A DNA stretch of 64,000 nucleotides from Piscinibacter gummiphilus (lineage in GTDB: Bacteria > Pseudomonadota > Gammaproteobacteria > Burkholderiales > Burkholderiaceae_C). The stretch's first letter is position 1, and the number at the start of each line of letters is the position of its first letter. A program made the translations under genes and the position numbers. A model generated the notes under the pieces. It saw only the letters and a list, made by a program, of their open reading frames with translations, had not been told where the DNA came from and made no database searches. The stretch spans positions 5,580,001-5,644,000 of the forward strand of contig NZ_CP015118.1 in the NCBI RefSeq assembly GCF_002116905.1, written 5' to 3'. This document shows positions 32,364 through 40,339 of the stretch, in pieces.

Positions 32364-34390
32364 GCGGGGCGCACGTCCACGAGGCAGTCGTAGAACGACG
32401 GGGCGCGGCCGATGTCGGTGAGGTGCTGGTGCGTGAGTTCGTTGACGTTGGTGCCGCGGACGCCCAGCTTGCGCCACCAGATGCCCAGGCCATTGACCAC
32501 GCCGGGCCGCGCGCGCGTGCTGACCCGCGCGGTGCAGTGGTACGTCCCGCGGTCGTTGAACACCTCGACGGTGGCGCCGTCGGCGATGCCGCGCACGGCC
32601 GCGTCGTCGGCGTGGATCTCGAGCAGCGGTTCGCTCTCGATGTCGCGCAGGCTCTTCACGTTGACGAACGTGGAGTTGAGGAAGTTGCGCGCGGGCGGCG
32701 AGATCATCGCGAGCGGGTACCGCGCGGCCAGCGCGGGCGTCGACTCGGCGGACTCGTGGTTCGGCACATGGTCGGGCACACCGAGCCCCGGCGCGTCGAT
32801 CAGGCAGCGGCCGCTCGCGGTGGGGAACCGGCCGTCGGCCAGCGGCGCCTCGGGCAGCGGCAGCTTGACCCAGCCCTCGGCACGCAGGCGGTCGAAGTCG
32901 ACGTCGCGCTTGAAGGCGACGCGGGCCATGTCCTCGTCGGTGTCGCGGAAGCACGGCTCGTCGAAGCCCATGTGGGTGGCCAGGTCGCGGAACACCTGCG
33001 TGTTCGACCGCGCCTCGCCCACCGGCGCCACGGCCTGCTCGTTGATCACGGCATAGGTGTGGCCGTAGCTCGTGTGCACGTCGAGGTGCTCGAGCTGCGT
33101 GGTGGCCGGCAGCACGTAGTCGGCGTGGTCGGCGGTGTCGGTCAGGAAGTGTTCCAGCACCACGGTGAACAGATCGTCGCGGCGAAAGCCCGCCACCACC
33201 TTCGGCGACTCGGGCGCCACCGCCACCGGGTTGCTGTTGTAGACCACCAGCGCCTCGATCCTCGGACCGAACGCGGGCGAGGCCTCGCGCAGCAGGTCGT
33301 CGCCGATGGTGCTCATGTTGATGGTGCGCGGGCGCCGGCCGGCGAGCAGGTCGGGCCGCTGCAGCGCCGCGGCGTCCTTCGGGAACCAGCCCGACGCCGA
33401 CAGCAGCAGCCCGCCCGCACGGTGCCGCCACGCACCGGTGAGGCACGGCAGGATCGCGATCAGGCGCACGGCGTTGCCGCCGCCGCGCACGCGCTGCATG
33501 CCGTAGTTCAGGCGGATGGCCGCGGGGGCGGTGGTGCCGTAGTCGCGGGCCAGGCCGCGCACGTCGTCGGCGGTCAGGCCGCACACCTCGGCGGTGCGTT
33601 CGGGTGTCCACGCCTTCGCGCGCTCGCGCAGCGCGGGCCAGCCCTCGGTGTGCTGGTCGATGTAGTCGTGGTCGAGCCAGTCGTTGGCGACCAGCTCGTG
33701 GATCAGGCCGAGGGCCAGGGCCCCGTCGGTGCCAGGGCGCAGCGCGAGGTGCTGGTGGCACTTGTCGGCGGTTTCGGTGCGGCGCGGGTCGATGCACACG
33801 AGCTTCGCGCCCTGGCGCTTGGCCGCCTGGGCGAAGGTCCAGAAGTGCAGGTTCGACGCGATCGAGTTGCTGCCCCAGATCAGGATCAGCCTGCTTTCGG
33901 CGAAATGCTCGACGTGCATGCCGATGCGCGCGCCATAGGTGGCGGCGAGCGCCTCGCTGCCGGCGTTCGAGCAGATGGTGCGGTCGAGCAGCGAGGCGCC
34001 CAGCTTGTGGAAGAAGCGGCGGTCCATGCTTTCGCCCTGCAGCAGGCCCATGGTTCCGGCGTAGCTGTACGGCACGACGGCCTCTGGGTTCCGGGCGGCG
34101 ATGGCCTTCAGGCGGGCGGCGATGTCGGCCAGGGCCTCGTCCCACGTCACGCGCACGAATTCACCCGCCCCCTTCGGCCCCACGCGCTTGAGCGGATGCA
34201 GCACGCGCTCGGGGTGGTACGTCCGTTCGGGGTAGCGGGACACCTTGGTGCACAGCGCCCCGTGGGTGGTGGGGTGCGCGGGATCGCCCTGGACGCGCAC
34301 GGCGCGGCCGTCCTCGACGGTGACGCGCATGGCGCAGGTGTCGGGGCAGTCGTGCGGACAGGCGGCGCGAACGGTGACGGCGGAACTCAT
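32360..34390 (-). CDS. Molybdopterin-dependent oxidoreductase (bis-MGD family with 4Fe-4S site)
   Basis: 676 residues. The N-terminal cluster motif is ACPHDCPDTCAM with a fourth Cys in HGALCTKVSRY. CSNAGSEAL, WGSNSIASNLHFW and DPRRTETADKCHQHLALRPG are cofactor-binding blocks, and the C-terminal molydop-binding domain ends in GTNVNELTHQHLTDIGRAPS. No Tat signal is present, so the enzyme is cytoplasmic, as for formate dehydrogenase-, nitrate- or biotin-sulfoxide-type reductases. Substrate is not predictable. It overlaps the lipoprotein gene by 4 bp, an odd pairing of a cytosolic and an envelope protein. Confidence 0.9.
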   Translation of the reverse strand: MSSAVTVRAACPHDCPDTCAMRVTVEDGRAVRVQGDPAHPTTHGALCTKVSRYPERTYHPERVLHPLKRVGPKGAGEFVRVTWDEALADIAARLKAIAARNPEAVVPYSYAGTMGLLQGESMDRRFFHKLGASLLDRTICSNAGSEALAATYGARIGMHVEHFAESRLILIWGSNSIASNLHFWTFAQAAKRQGAKLVCIDPRRTETADKCHQHLALRPGTDGALALGLIHELVANDWLDHDYIDQHTEGWPALRERAKAWTPERTAEVCGLTADDVRGLARDYGTTAPAAIRLNYGMQRVRGGGNAVRLIAILPCLTGAWRHRAGGLLLSASGWFPKDAAALQRPDLLAGRRPRTINMSTIGDDLLREASPAFGPRIEALVVYNSNPVAVAPESPKVVAGFRRDDLFTVVLEHFLTDTADHADYVLPATTQLEHLDVHTSYGHTYAVINEQAVAPVGEARSNTQVFRDLATHMGFDEPCFRDTDEDMARVAFKRDVDFDRLRAEGWVKLPLPEAPLADGRFPTASGRCLIDAPGLGVPDHVPNHESAESTPALAARYPLAMISPPARNFLNSTFVNVKSLRDIESEPLLEIHADDAAVRGIADGATVEVFNDRGTYHCTARVSTRARPGVVNGLGIWWRKLGVRGTNVNELTHQHLTDIGRAPSFYDCLVDVRPA

Positions 34391-34498
34391 GCCCTCACTA
34401 TTGCACAGGCCCGTCGCGGGGTCGCGAATCGCCGGGTAAACTGCTTTTTCGACCTCGGCGCGCCCGCGGACGCGCCGGTCCCCCGGGAGTCCCTCACC

Positions 34499-35692
34499 AT
34501 GCAGTTGATCGAATCCATCCTGGCCGACAGCGCCGCCGCGACGGCGCTGCGCCGCGACCTCCACGCCCATCCGGAACTCTGCTTCCACGAGACGCGCACG
34601 TCCGACGTCATCGCCAACGCGCTCACCGAGTGGGGCATCCCCATCCATCGGGGCCTCGGCACCACCGGCGTCGTGGGCATCGTGAAAGGCACCCGGGGCG
34701 AAAGCCCCCGCGCCGTGGGCCTGCGCGCCGACATCGACGCCCTGCCCATCACCGAACACAACACCTTCCCGCACGCCAGCCGGCACGCCGGGAAGATGCA
34801 CGCGTGCGGTCACGACGGCCACACCGCGATGCTGCTGGCCGCGGCCAAGCACTTCTCGAAGCACCGCGACTTCGCGGGCACCGTCTACCTCGTGTTCCAG
34901 CCCGCGGAGGAAGGGGGCGGCGGCGCGCGCGAGATGATCAAGGATGGCATCTTCGAGAAGTTCCCGATGGAAGCCATCTTCGGCGCACACAACTGGCCGG
35001 GCCTGAAGGTCGGGCAGTTCGCGGTGTGCGACGGGCCCTGCTTCGCGTCGAGCAACGAGTTCCGCATCACCATCCGCGGCAAGGGATCGCACGCCGCGAT
35101 GCCGCACCTGGGTGTGGACCCCGTGCCGGTGGCGTGCCAGATGGTGCAGGCGTTCCAGACCATCATCTCGCGCAACAAGCGACCGTTGGAAGCCGGCGTG
35201 ATCTCGGTGACGATGATCCACACGGGCGAGGCCACGAACGTGGTGCCCGACAGCTGCGAGATCCAGGGCACCGTGCGCACCTTCACGGTGGAACTGCTCG
35301 ACCTGATCGAGCGCCGCATGCGCGACGTGGCGTCGCACACCTGCGCGGCCTTCGAGGCCACCTGCGAGTTCGAGTTCAGGCGCAACTACCCGCCCACCAT
35401 CAACCACGACGCCGAGACCGCGTTCGCGCGGCAGGTGATGGCCGACGTGGTGGGCCCCGAGAACGTGCAGGAGTTCGAACCCACGATGGGCGCGGAAGAC
35501 TTCAGCTTCTTCCTGCAGGCCAAGCCCGGCTGCTACTTCGTGATCGGCAACGGCGAAGGCGAGCACCGCATCGGCGGCCATGGCCTCGGGCCGTGCATGC
35601 TGCACAACCCGAGCTACGACTTCAACGACGACCTGATTCCGCTGGGCGCCACGCTGTGGGTGCGGATGGCGGAGGCCTGGCTGGCGCGTTGA
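34499..35692 (+). CDS. M20 family amidohydrolase (hippurate hydrolase/aminoacylase type)
   Basis: 397 residues. Metal ligands are visible in HACGHDGHTAML, QPAEEGGGGAREM (the catalytic Glu pair), the AHNWPG histidine and the C-terminal MGAEDFSFF. The dimerisation lid spans about 185-300 (ITIRGKGSHAAMPHLGVDPV). The M20D group hydrolyses N-acyl or amide bonds such as hippurate, acetyl amino acids or indole-acetyl conjugates in the cytosol. It is transcribed divergently from the oxidoreductase gene across 108 bp. Substrate is unknown. Confidence 0.93.
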   Translation: MQLIESILADSAAATALRRDLHAHPELCFHETRTSDVIANALTEWGIPIHRGLGTTGVVGIVKGTRGESPRAVGLRADIDALPITEHNTFPHASRHAGKMHACGHDGHTAMLLAAAKHFSKHRDFAGTVYLVFQPAEEGGGGAREMIKDGIFEKFPMEAIFGAHNWPGLKVGQFAVCDGPCFASSNEFRITIRGKGSHAAMPHLGVDPVPVACQMVQAFQTIISRNKRPLEAGVISVTMIHTGEATNVVPDSCEIQGTVRTFTVELLDLIERRMRDVASHTCAAFEATCEFEFRRNYPPTINHDAETAFARQVMADVVGPENVQEFEPTMGAEDFSFFLQAKPGCYFVIGNGEGEHRIGGHGLGPCMLHNPSYDFNDDLIPLGATLWVRMAEAWLAR

Positions 35693-35706
35693 TCCTCTGA
35701 AAACAC

Positions 35707-35723
35707 GTCATCCCGGCGAAGGC
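35707..35723. repeat. Left half of a REP-like palindrome split by the mobile element
   Basis: GTCATCCCGGCGAAGGC stands at the left edge of the element. The right half, CGGAATGAC, resumes at 36341 after the duplicated GCGAAGGC. Joined, they restore a repeat of the same family found at 25194, 55799, 55851 and 57874. Confidence 0.8.
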
Positions 35724-36332
35724 CCACTACTGTCCGGGGAAAATCGAGGCGTCGGCCAACAGGCCCGATCCAAAGCGGGATGCGCTGAATTTGCTGATTT
35801 CCCGACTCGATCGCATCGCAAGAACCAAGATGTCACCCCGGCGCAGGCCGGGGCCCTGGGCCTGGCGCGCGAACAGCCCGTCATCGCAGAGCCCGACGCG
35901 ATCGCGTGCAGGCGCCAGCGCCTGCGCTCAGCAGGATGTTCCGCCCTGCGCGGAACGACGCGAGTGGCTCGGTTGAACCGAGCGCTCGCGAAGGCAGACC
36001 CCGCGAGTCAGAGCCTGGCGAGAAGTCCTGGCGTCATCGAGTTCTCGGCGTTCGACGCGCGAGTCCCGCGGAGCAGGAGCAGCAGAGCCGCATAAGCCGA
36101 AGCTGGTGTTCAGGTGCTTTGTTGGTTACTTATTTGCACCAGCAAATAAGTGACTCGCCCGCCGGGGCGAACTCCCGGCGCGGTCTCACTCACGAGGGGA
36201 ACGGTGGCGCGCGCAGCCGGCACGGCCTGACCGGGCATGGCCATCCGCGCTTCGGGTCAGGCCCAGGGTCCCGGCCTGCGCCGGGATGACGGGTGTTTCG
36301 AAGGCGTCTCGATTTTCCCCGGACAGTAGTGG
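35724..36332. mobile_element. 609-bp non-autonomous insertion element (MITE-like)
   Basis: The ends are inverted repeats. The left begins CCACTACTGTCCGGGGAAAA and 25 bp match the right end perfectly (35724-35748 and 36308-36332). The element is flanked on both sides by GCGAAGGC (35716-35723 and 36333-36340), an 8-bp target duplication. Inside lies a second inverted pair of REP-like units (35832-35863 and 36259-36290) and a hairpin at 36128. No intact transposase is encoded; a short frame starting with LLISRLDRIARTK near 35791 could be a remnant, but this is uncertain. Movement would need a transposase supplied elsewhere in the genome. Confidence 0.8.
36128..36151. repeat. Perfect hairpin inside the mobile element
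   Basis: ACTTATTTGC and GCAAATAAGT are perfect 10-bp arms around an ACCA loop. The AT-rich stem stands out from the GC-rich surroundings and could act as a bidirectional terminator or be part of the element's own structure. Confidence 0.6.
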
Positions 36333-36361
36333 GCGAAGGCCGGAATGACAGTGCTTGTTGA

Positions 36362-38542
36362 TCAGGCCGCTTTTTCGTCCCACACGCTGTTCGCAGCCAG
36401 CTGGTCACGCAGCCGCACGATGCTCTGCGGCTCGCTCAGCAGCCGCATGCGGTCGGCGTTCGACAGCCGTTCGGCATCCTGTGGCGCCATCACGGCGCGC
36501 ATGAGGCTGCGCCGCACCTTGCCGCGCACGCCCCACGCCGTGTTGCGCGGGCCCATGGCCGAGCGCACCACGTCGAAGAGCCACGGGTCGGTGACGGCGT
36601 CGCTCCAGCTCGGCAGCGGCTCGGCGTCGTTCGCGTAGGCCCAGGCCTGGCGCAGCACCGTGGGCGACCACGATTCCTCGGGGGTCACGAGCAGCTGGCG
36701 CGCCTTCACGCGTTCGCCGAAACCGGCGCGGCTGGTCGCCACGGTGAGCGGCACGGCGAACAGCAGCGGCAGGGCCACCGGGGCCAGCCACAGCGCGGCC
36801 CCCGGCTCGATGGCCAGCGCCACGCCCACGAGCGCCACGACGACGGCCATGATGGGGGCGAAGCGGCGGACCGCATCGCCCCAGCCGATGTCCTGCGCCT
36901 CACGCGGAGGCGACTTCCAGTTCAGCTTCAGGCCGGTCAGGGCCACGACGACGAACATCGTGTGCGCCACCATGCGCACCGGCGCCTGCAGCACCGACAG
37001 CAGGCCTTCGAGGAAGCCGCTGCGCACCACCGCGCCACCACCGCCGTACAGGTGCTGTTCCTTCTTCAGGAAGATGGTGACCACGCCGAGGATGCGCGGC
37101 ATGAACAGCATCGCGCCGGTGGCGAGCCACAGGCCCAGCATCTCCATGCGGATGCCGTACTGCGGCGTGAAGATCGCGTAGCCGCCGAACAGCCACAGCG
37201 CACCGCCCAGCAGCACGAAGCCGAGCCACAGCGGCGCCGACAGGTACGCGAGCGCACCGGTCAGCAGCATCGCGCGGTGCACGCCATGCAGGCCCGGCTC
37301 GGTGAGCAGGCGGGCGTTCTGCAGGTTGCCCTGGCACCAGCGGCGGTCACGCGACAGTTCTTCCAGCAGGTTGGGCGGCTGCTGCTCGTAGCTGCCCGGC
37401 AGGTCGGACACGAGCCACACGTGGTAGCCGGCGCGGCGCATCAGCGCGGCCTCGACGAAGTCGTGCGACATGATGTCGCCGCTCAGGCCGCCGCGGCCCG
37501 GCAGCGGCGCCAGCGAGCAATGCTTCATGAAGGGCTCGACGCGGATGATCGCGTTGTGCCCCCAGTAGTGCGACTCGCCCAGCTGCCAGTACTGCATGCC
37601 CGCGGTGAACAGCCGGCCGGCCACGCGGCCCGCGAACTGCTGCGCGCGTGCGTGAACGGTCGACAGGCCGCAGGCCTGCGGGGCCGTCTGGATGATGCCG
37701 GCCTTCGGGTGGGCTTCCATCAGCTTGACCAGCGTGACGAGGGCGTCGCCGGTCATCACGCTGTCGGCGTCGAGCACCACCATGTAGCGGTAGTCCTTGC
37801 CCCAGCGGCGGCAGAAGTCGGCGACGTTGCCGCTCTTGCGCTTCGTGCGGTGCTGGCGCCAGCGGTAGTACACGCGGCCGTTGCCGCCGAGCGTGGTCCG
37901 CAGCTCGGCCCACGCGGCGAGTTCGGCGGCGCGCAGGGTCGGATCGCTCGTGTCGGACAGCACATACAGGTCGAACAGGCGCGAGCCGCCCGCGGCCGCC
38001 ACCGATTCGAGCGTGGCGCGCAGGCCGGCGAACACCGTGGCCACCTGCTCGTTGCAGATCGGCATGATGATGGCGGTGCGGGCGTCGGGCGACAGCGTGT
38101 CGTTCAGCACGTCCTGGTACCGCAGCGCGTGCGGATCGCCGCGCAGCTGCACCCAGAAGCCCATCAGCGCCGTGAAGAAGCCGGCCGCCACCCAGGCGAA
38201 CAGCAGCGAGAACAGCGCGATCTGCCCCACGCGCAGCCAGTTCGCCTCGTAGACGGGCAGCACCTGCGTCAGCAGCGCGGTGGCCCCCACGGCGGACAGG
38301 GCGACCAGCACCAGCAGCACGCGCCGGCGCCACATCGCGGCCACCTCCCACGGCAGCTTCGGTTCGAACGACGTGCCGCTGCCGGAGAACACACCGGCCA
38401 CACCTTCGAACAGGCCTCGCCAGAAGCCGCGCCACGGCGTGGCCACCATCGACGCGCGCCGGATCGGCGGGGCGCTGGGCCCCACGCCAGGCACGCGCGG
38501 GATCAGGGGGGACGAGGACGAGCCGACAGGACCCGGGCTCAT
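36362..38542 (-). CDS. opgH: Periplasmic glucan glucosyltransferase
   Basis: 726 residues from the ATG at 38542, whose A overlaps the opgG stop (TGATG). An in-frame ATG at 38569 would add 9 residues. It is a family 2 processive glycosyltransferase: TAIIMPICNEQ, LYVLSDTSD, MVVLDADSVMTGD and SRDRRWCQGNLQNARLL are the D,D,D and RW active-site blocks. Six or more membrane spans flank the catalytic domain. OpgH makes the beta-1,2-glucan backbone of osmoregulated periplasmic glucans from UDP-glucose and feeds it across the inner membrane to OpgG. The mobile element ends 29 bp beyond its stop codon. Confidence 0.95.
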   Translation of the reverse strand: MSPGPVGSSSSPLIPRVPGVGPSAPPIRRASMVATPWRGFWRGLFEGVAGVFSGSGTSFEPKLPWEVAAMWRRRVLLVLVALSAVGATALLTQVLPVYEANWLRVGQIALFSLLFAWVAAGFFTALMGFWVQLRGDPHALRYQDVLNDTLSPDARTAIIMPICNEQVATVFAGLRATLESVAAAGGSRLFDLYVLSDTSDPTLRAAELAAWAELRTTLGGNGRVYYRWRQHRTKRKSGNVADFCRRWGKDYRYMVVLDADSVMTGDALVTLVKLMEAHPKAGIIQTAPQACGLSTVHARAQQFAGRVAGRLFTAGMQYWQLGESHYWGHNAIIRVEPFMKHCSLAPLPGRGGLSGDIMSHDFVEAALMRRAGYHVWLVSDLPGSYEQQPPNLLEELSRDRRWCQGNLQNARLLTEPGLHGVHRAMLLTGALAYLSAPLWLGFVLLGGALWLFGGYAIFTPQYGIRMEMLGLWLATGAMLFMPRILGVVTIFLKKEQHLYGGGGAVVRSGFLEGLLSVLQAPVRMVAHTMFVVVALTGLKLNWKSPPREAQDIGWGDAVRRFAPIMAVVVALVGVALAIEPGAALWLAPVALPLLFAVPLTVATSRAGFGERVKARQLLVTPEESWSPTVLRQAWAYANDAEPLPSWSDAVTDPWLFDVVRSAMGPRNTAWGVRGKVRRSLMRAVMAPQDAERLSNADRMRLLSEPQSIVRLRDQLAANSVWDEKAA

Positions 38543-40068
38543 CAAGCGGGCTGAATGATGGATGTCCATGTTTCGGTCAATGCGTGGGTGGATTGCTGGA
38601 GGAAGGCGCGCAGCTCGACCGGCTGCGTCGCATCGATTCGGCGCACGCGCAGCGTCAGGCGCCAGGCGCCGTTGGCCGCGATGCGGTAGGCGTTGGTCTC
38701 GACGACGCGGCCGTTGGGGCCGGCGGAGACCACGGGCTTGACCGCGGCGTCGTGCGGCAGAGCATCGAGTGCCGGGCCGGTGAAGTCGACGACGTAGTTC
38801 ACTTCGTCGGCCGCCACCTCGGCGAAGCCGCGGCCCGTGCGCGACTGGGTGGCCCAGCCGGTGGGCGGGCGCTGCTGCACATCGCCCTGGAACGACATGC
38901 GGTACGCGAAGTCGAGCGGCTGGCCCGGGGCGGGCACCGTGTCGGGCACCCAGTACGCCACGATGTTGTCGTTGGTCTCGTCGGCCGTGGGCCACTGGAA
39001 GAGTTCGACACGGCCCGCCCCCCACGCGCCCTTCGGCTCGATCCAGGTGCTCGGGCGGCGTTCGTAGCTCGCCTCGGTGTCTTCATAGCTCGCGAACGCG
39101 CGGTCGCGCTGCATCAGGCCGAAGCCCTTCGGGTCGCGCGTGGCGAACGACGTCACGAGCGGCTTCGAGGGGTTGATCAGCGGACGCCACAGCCACTCGC
39201 CTTCACCGGTGGCCACCATCAGGCCATCGGAGTCGTGCACCTCGGGGCGGAACTCGCCTGCGCGCGGCTGGTTCTCGCCGTGCTGGAACATGCTGGTGAG
39301 CGGCGCGATGCCGAGGGTGGCGACGCCCGCGCGCAGGTACAGGCGGCTGCGCACGTCGGCCACCGTGCTTTCGCCCGGGCGCAGCGTGAACTGGTACGCC
39401 CCGGTCGCGCGCGGCGATTCGAGCAGCGCGTGGACCACGAGCGACGTCGCGTTCGACGCGGGTCGCTCGATCCAGAACTCCGTGAAGCGCGGGAACTCCT
39501 CGCCCTTGCCGCCGGCGGTGTCGATGGCAAGGCCGCGCGCGGACAGGCCGTAGTGCTGGTCGCGGCCCAGCGCTCGGAAGTAGCTGGCGCCGAGGAACAC
39601 GACCAGCTCGTCCTTGTACGTCGGCTTGTTCAGCGCGTAGTGCACGCGAAAGCCCGCGAAGCCCAGGTCGCCCCAGTTCGCGGGGTTCACCTTGTTCTTG
39701 CCGTAGTCGAAGGTCTTCGGGTCGAAGGTGATGTGGCGCACGGCGCCGGAGGAGGTCACCTCGTGGATGCGGACGGGTGCGGTCTGGTGCTTGCCGAGGT
39801 GGAAGAACGCGAGCTCGAACGGCAGGCCGTCGGCACGCCACATCGCCTGGTCCGGCTTGAAGCGGATGTCGCGGTACTGGTCGTACGACAGCCCCCGGAG
39901 GTCGGGCGGCAGGTTCAGCGGCGCCGTGACGTGGGGCAACGCGGCCTTGGCCTTCGCGAGGCGGTCCACGTCGTCGAAGCCGAACGCGAAGCTGCCGCCG
40001 GCCGCGAGGCAGGCCGCCAGGCCGGCGGCCAGGCGAAGCAATGGCAGGGAACGCGAGAGGAGCTGCAA
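38542..40068 (-). CDS. opgG: Periplasmic glucan biosynthesis protein G
   Basis: 508 residues with a signal peptide (LPLLRLAAGLAACLAAGGSF, cleavage near AFG). Family blocks are GLSYDQYRDIRFKPDQAMWR, FLGASYFRALGRDQHYGLSA and EFWIERP. OpgG acts in the periplasm on the glucan made by OpgH and is needed for branching and release. The start is TTG at 40068, supported by AAGGAC 6 bp upstream (40075-40080) and by the position of the signal peptide. The upstream 271-bp gap holds two similar palindromes and a hairpin. Confidence 0.93.
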   Translation of the reverse strand: MQLLSRSLPLLRLAAGLAACLAAGGSFAFGFDDVDRLAKAKAALPHVTAPLNLPPDLRGLSYDQYRDIRFKPDQAMWRADGLPFELAFFHLGKHQTAPVRIHEVTSSGAVRHITFDPKTFDYGKNKVNPANWGDLGFAGFRVHYALNKPTYKDELVVFLGASYFRALGRDQHYGLSARGLAIDTAGGKGEEFPRFTEFWIERPASNATSLVVHALLESPRATGAYQFTLRPGESTVADVRSRLYLRAGVATLGIAPLTSMFQHGENQPRAGEFRPEVHDSDGLMVATGEGEWLWRPLINPSKPLVTSFATRDPKGFGLMQRDRAFASYEDTEASYERRPSTWIEPKGAWGAGRVELFQWPTADETNDNIVAYWVPDTVPAPGQPLDFAYRMSFQGDVQQRPPTGWATQSRTGRGFAEVAADEVNYVVDFTGPALDALPHDAAVKPVVSAGPNGRVVETNAYRIAANGAWRLTLRVRRIDATQPVELRAFLQQSTHALTETWTSIIQPA

Positions 40069-40180
40069 AACGGGGTCCTTGGGGCTAGGGGTCGGAAACC
40101 GCTGAAAACCAGCGGCGCGACTCCTCTAGCGCAATGACCATGCCAAAGCGACCAACCTCAATGAAATCAATGGCTTACGA

Positions 40181-40211
40181 GAAATGAGGTGACCGAGTCC
40201 ACCCTCATTTC
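40181..40211. repeat. Hairpin in the opgG upstream region
   Basis: GAAATGAGG and CCTCATTTC form 9-bp arms around a 13-bp loop, about 110 bp before the opgG start. It has no T-run in either direction, so a terminator role is doubtful. It could be an operator. Confidence 0.45.
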
Positions 40212-40219
40212 CTCGTTTT

Positions 40220-40239
40220 CTGTCGCCCCTCGGCGACAG
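40220..40239. promoter_or_regulatory. Palindrome CTGTCGC-N6-GCGACAG, copy 1
   Basis: Perfect 7-bp arms with loop CCCTCG. The sequence is nearly repeated at 40291 (TGTCGC-N3-TCGGCGACA in both). It lies between glrR and opgG. Confidence 0.45.
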
Positions 40240-40290
40240 CGGAAAGCGGACCTCCCGGTCGCTTTCCCTCTGCTGCACCGCGGCAAACCA

Positions 40291-40312
40291 GTTGTCGCGC
40301 ATCGGCGACAAC
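40291..40312. promoter_or_regulatory. Palindrome GTTGTCGC-N6-GCGACAAC, copy 2
   Basis: Perfect 8-bp arms with loop GCATCG, 28 bp past the glrR stop and 71 bp from the first copy. The pair suggests a two-site operator for opgGH, or paired RNA hairpins at the glrR 3' end. No T-run follows. Confidence 0.45.
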
Positions 40313-40339
40313 TCGGATCGGGTGACGCCGCCCGGTGGC

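Noticed and set aside
35791..35976. Transposase gene inside the mobile element
   Set aside because: Only a short frame, with REP-derived sequence taking up its second half; no DDE motif is present.
38543..38569. Longer opgH start at 38569
   Set aside because: Possible, but the TGATG overlap at 38542 is tighter and neither start has a clear ribosome site. It is kept as an alternative only.
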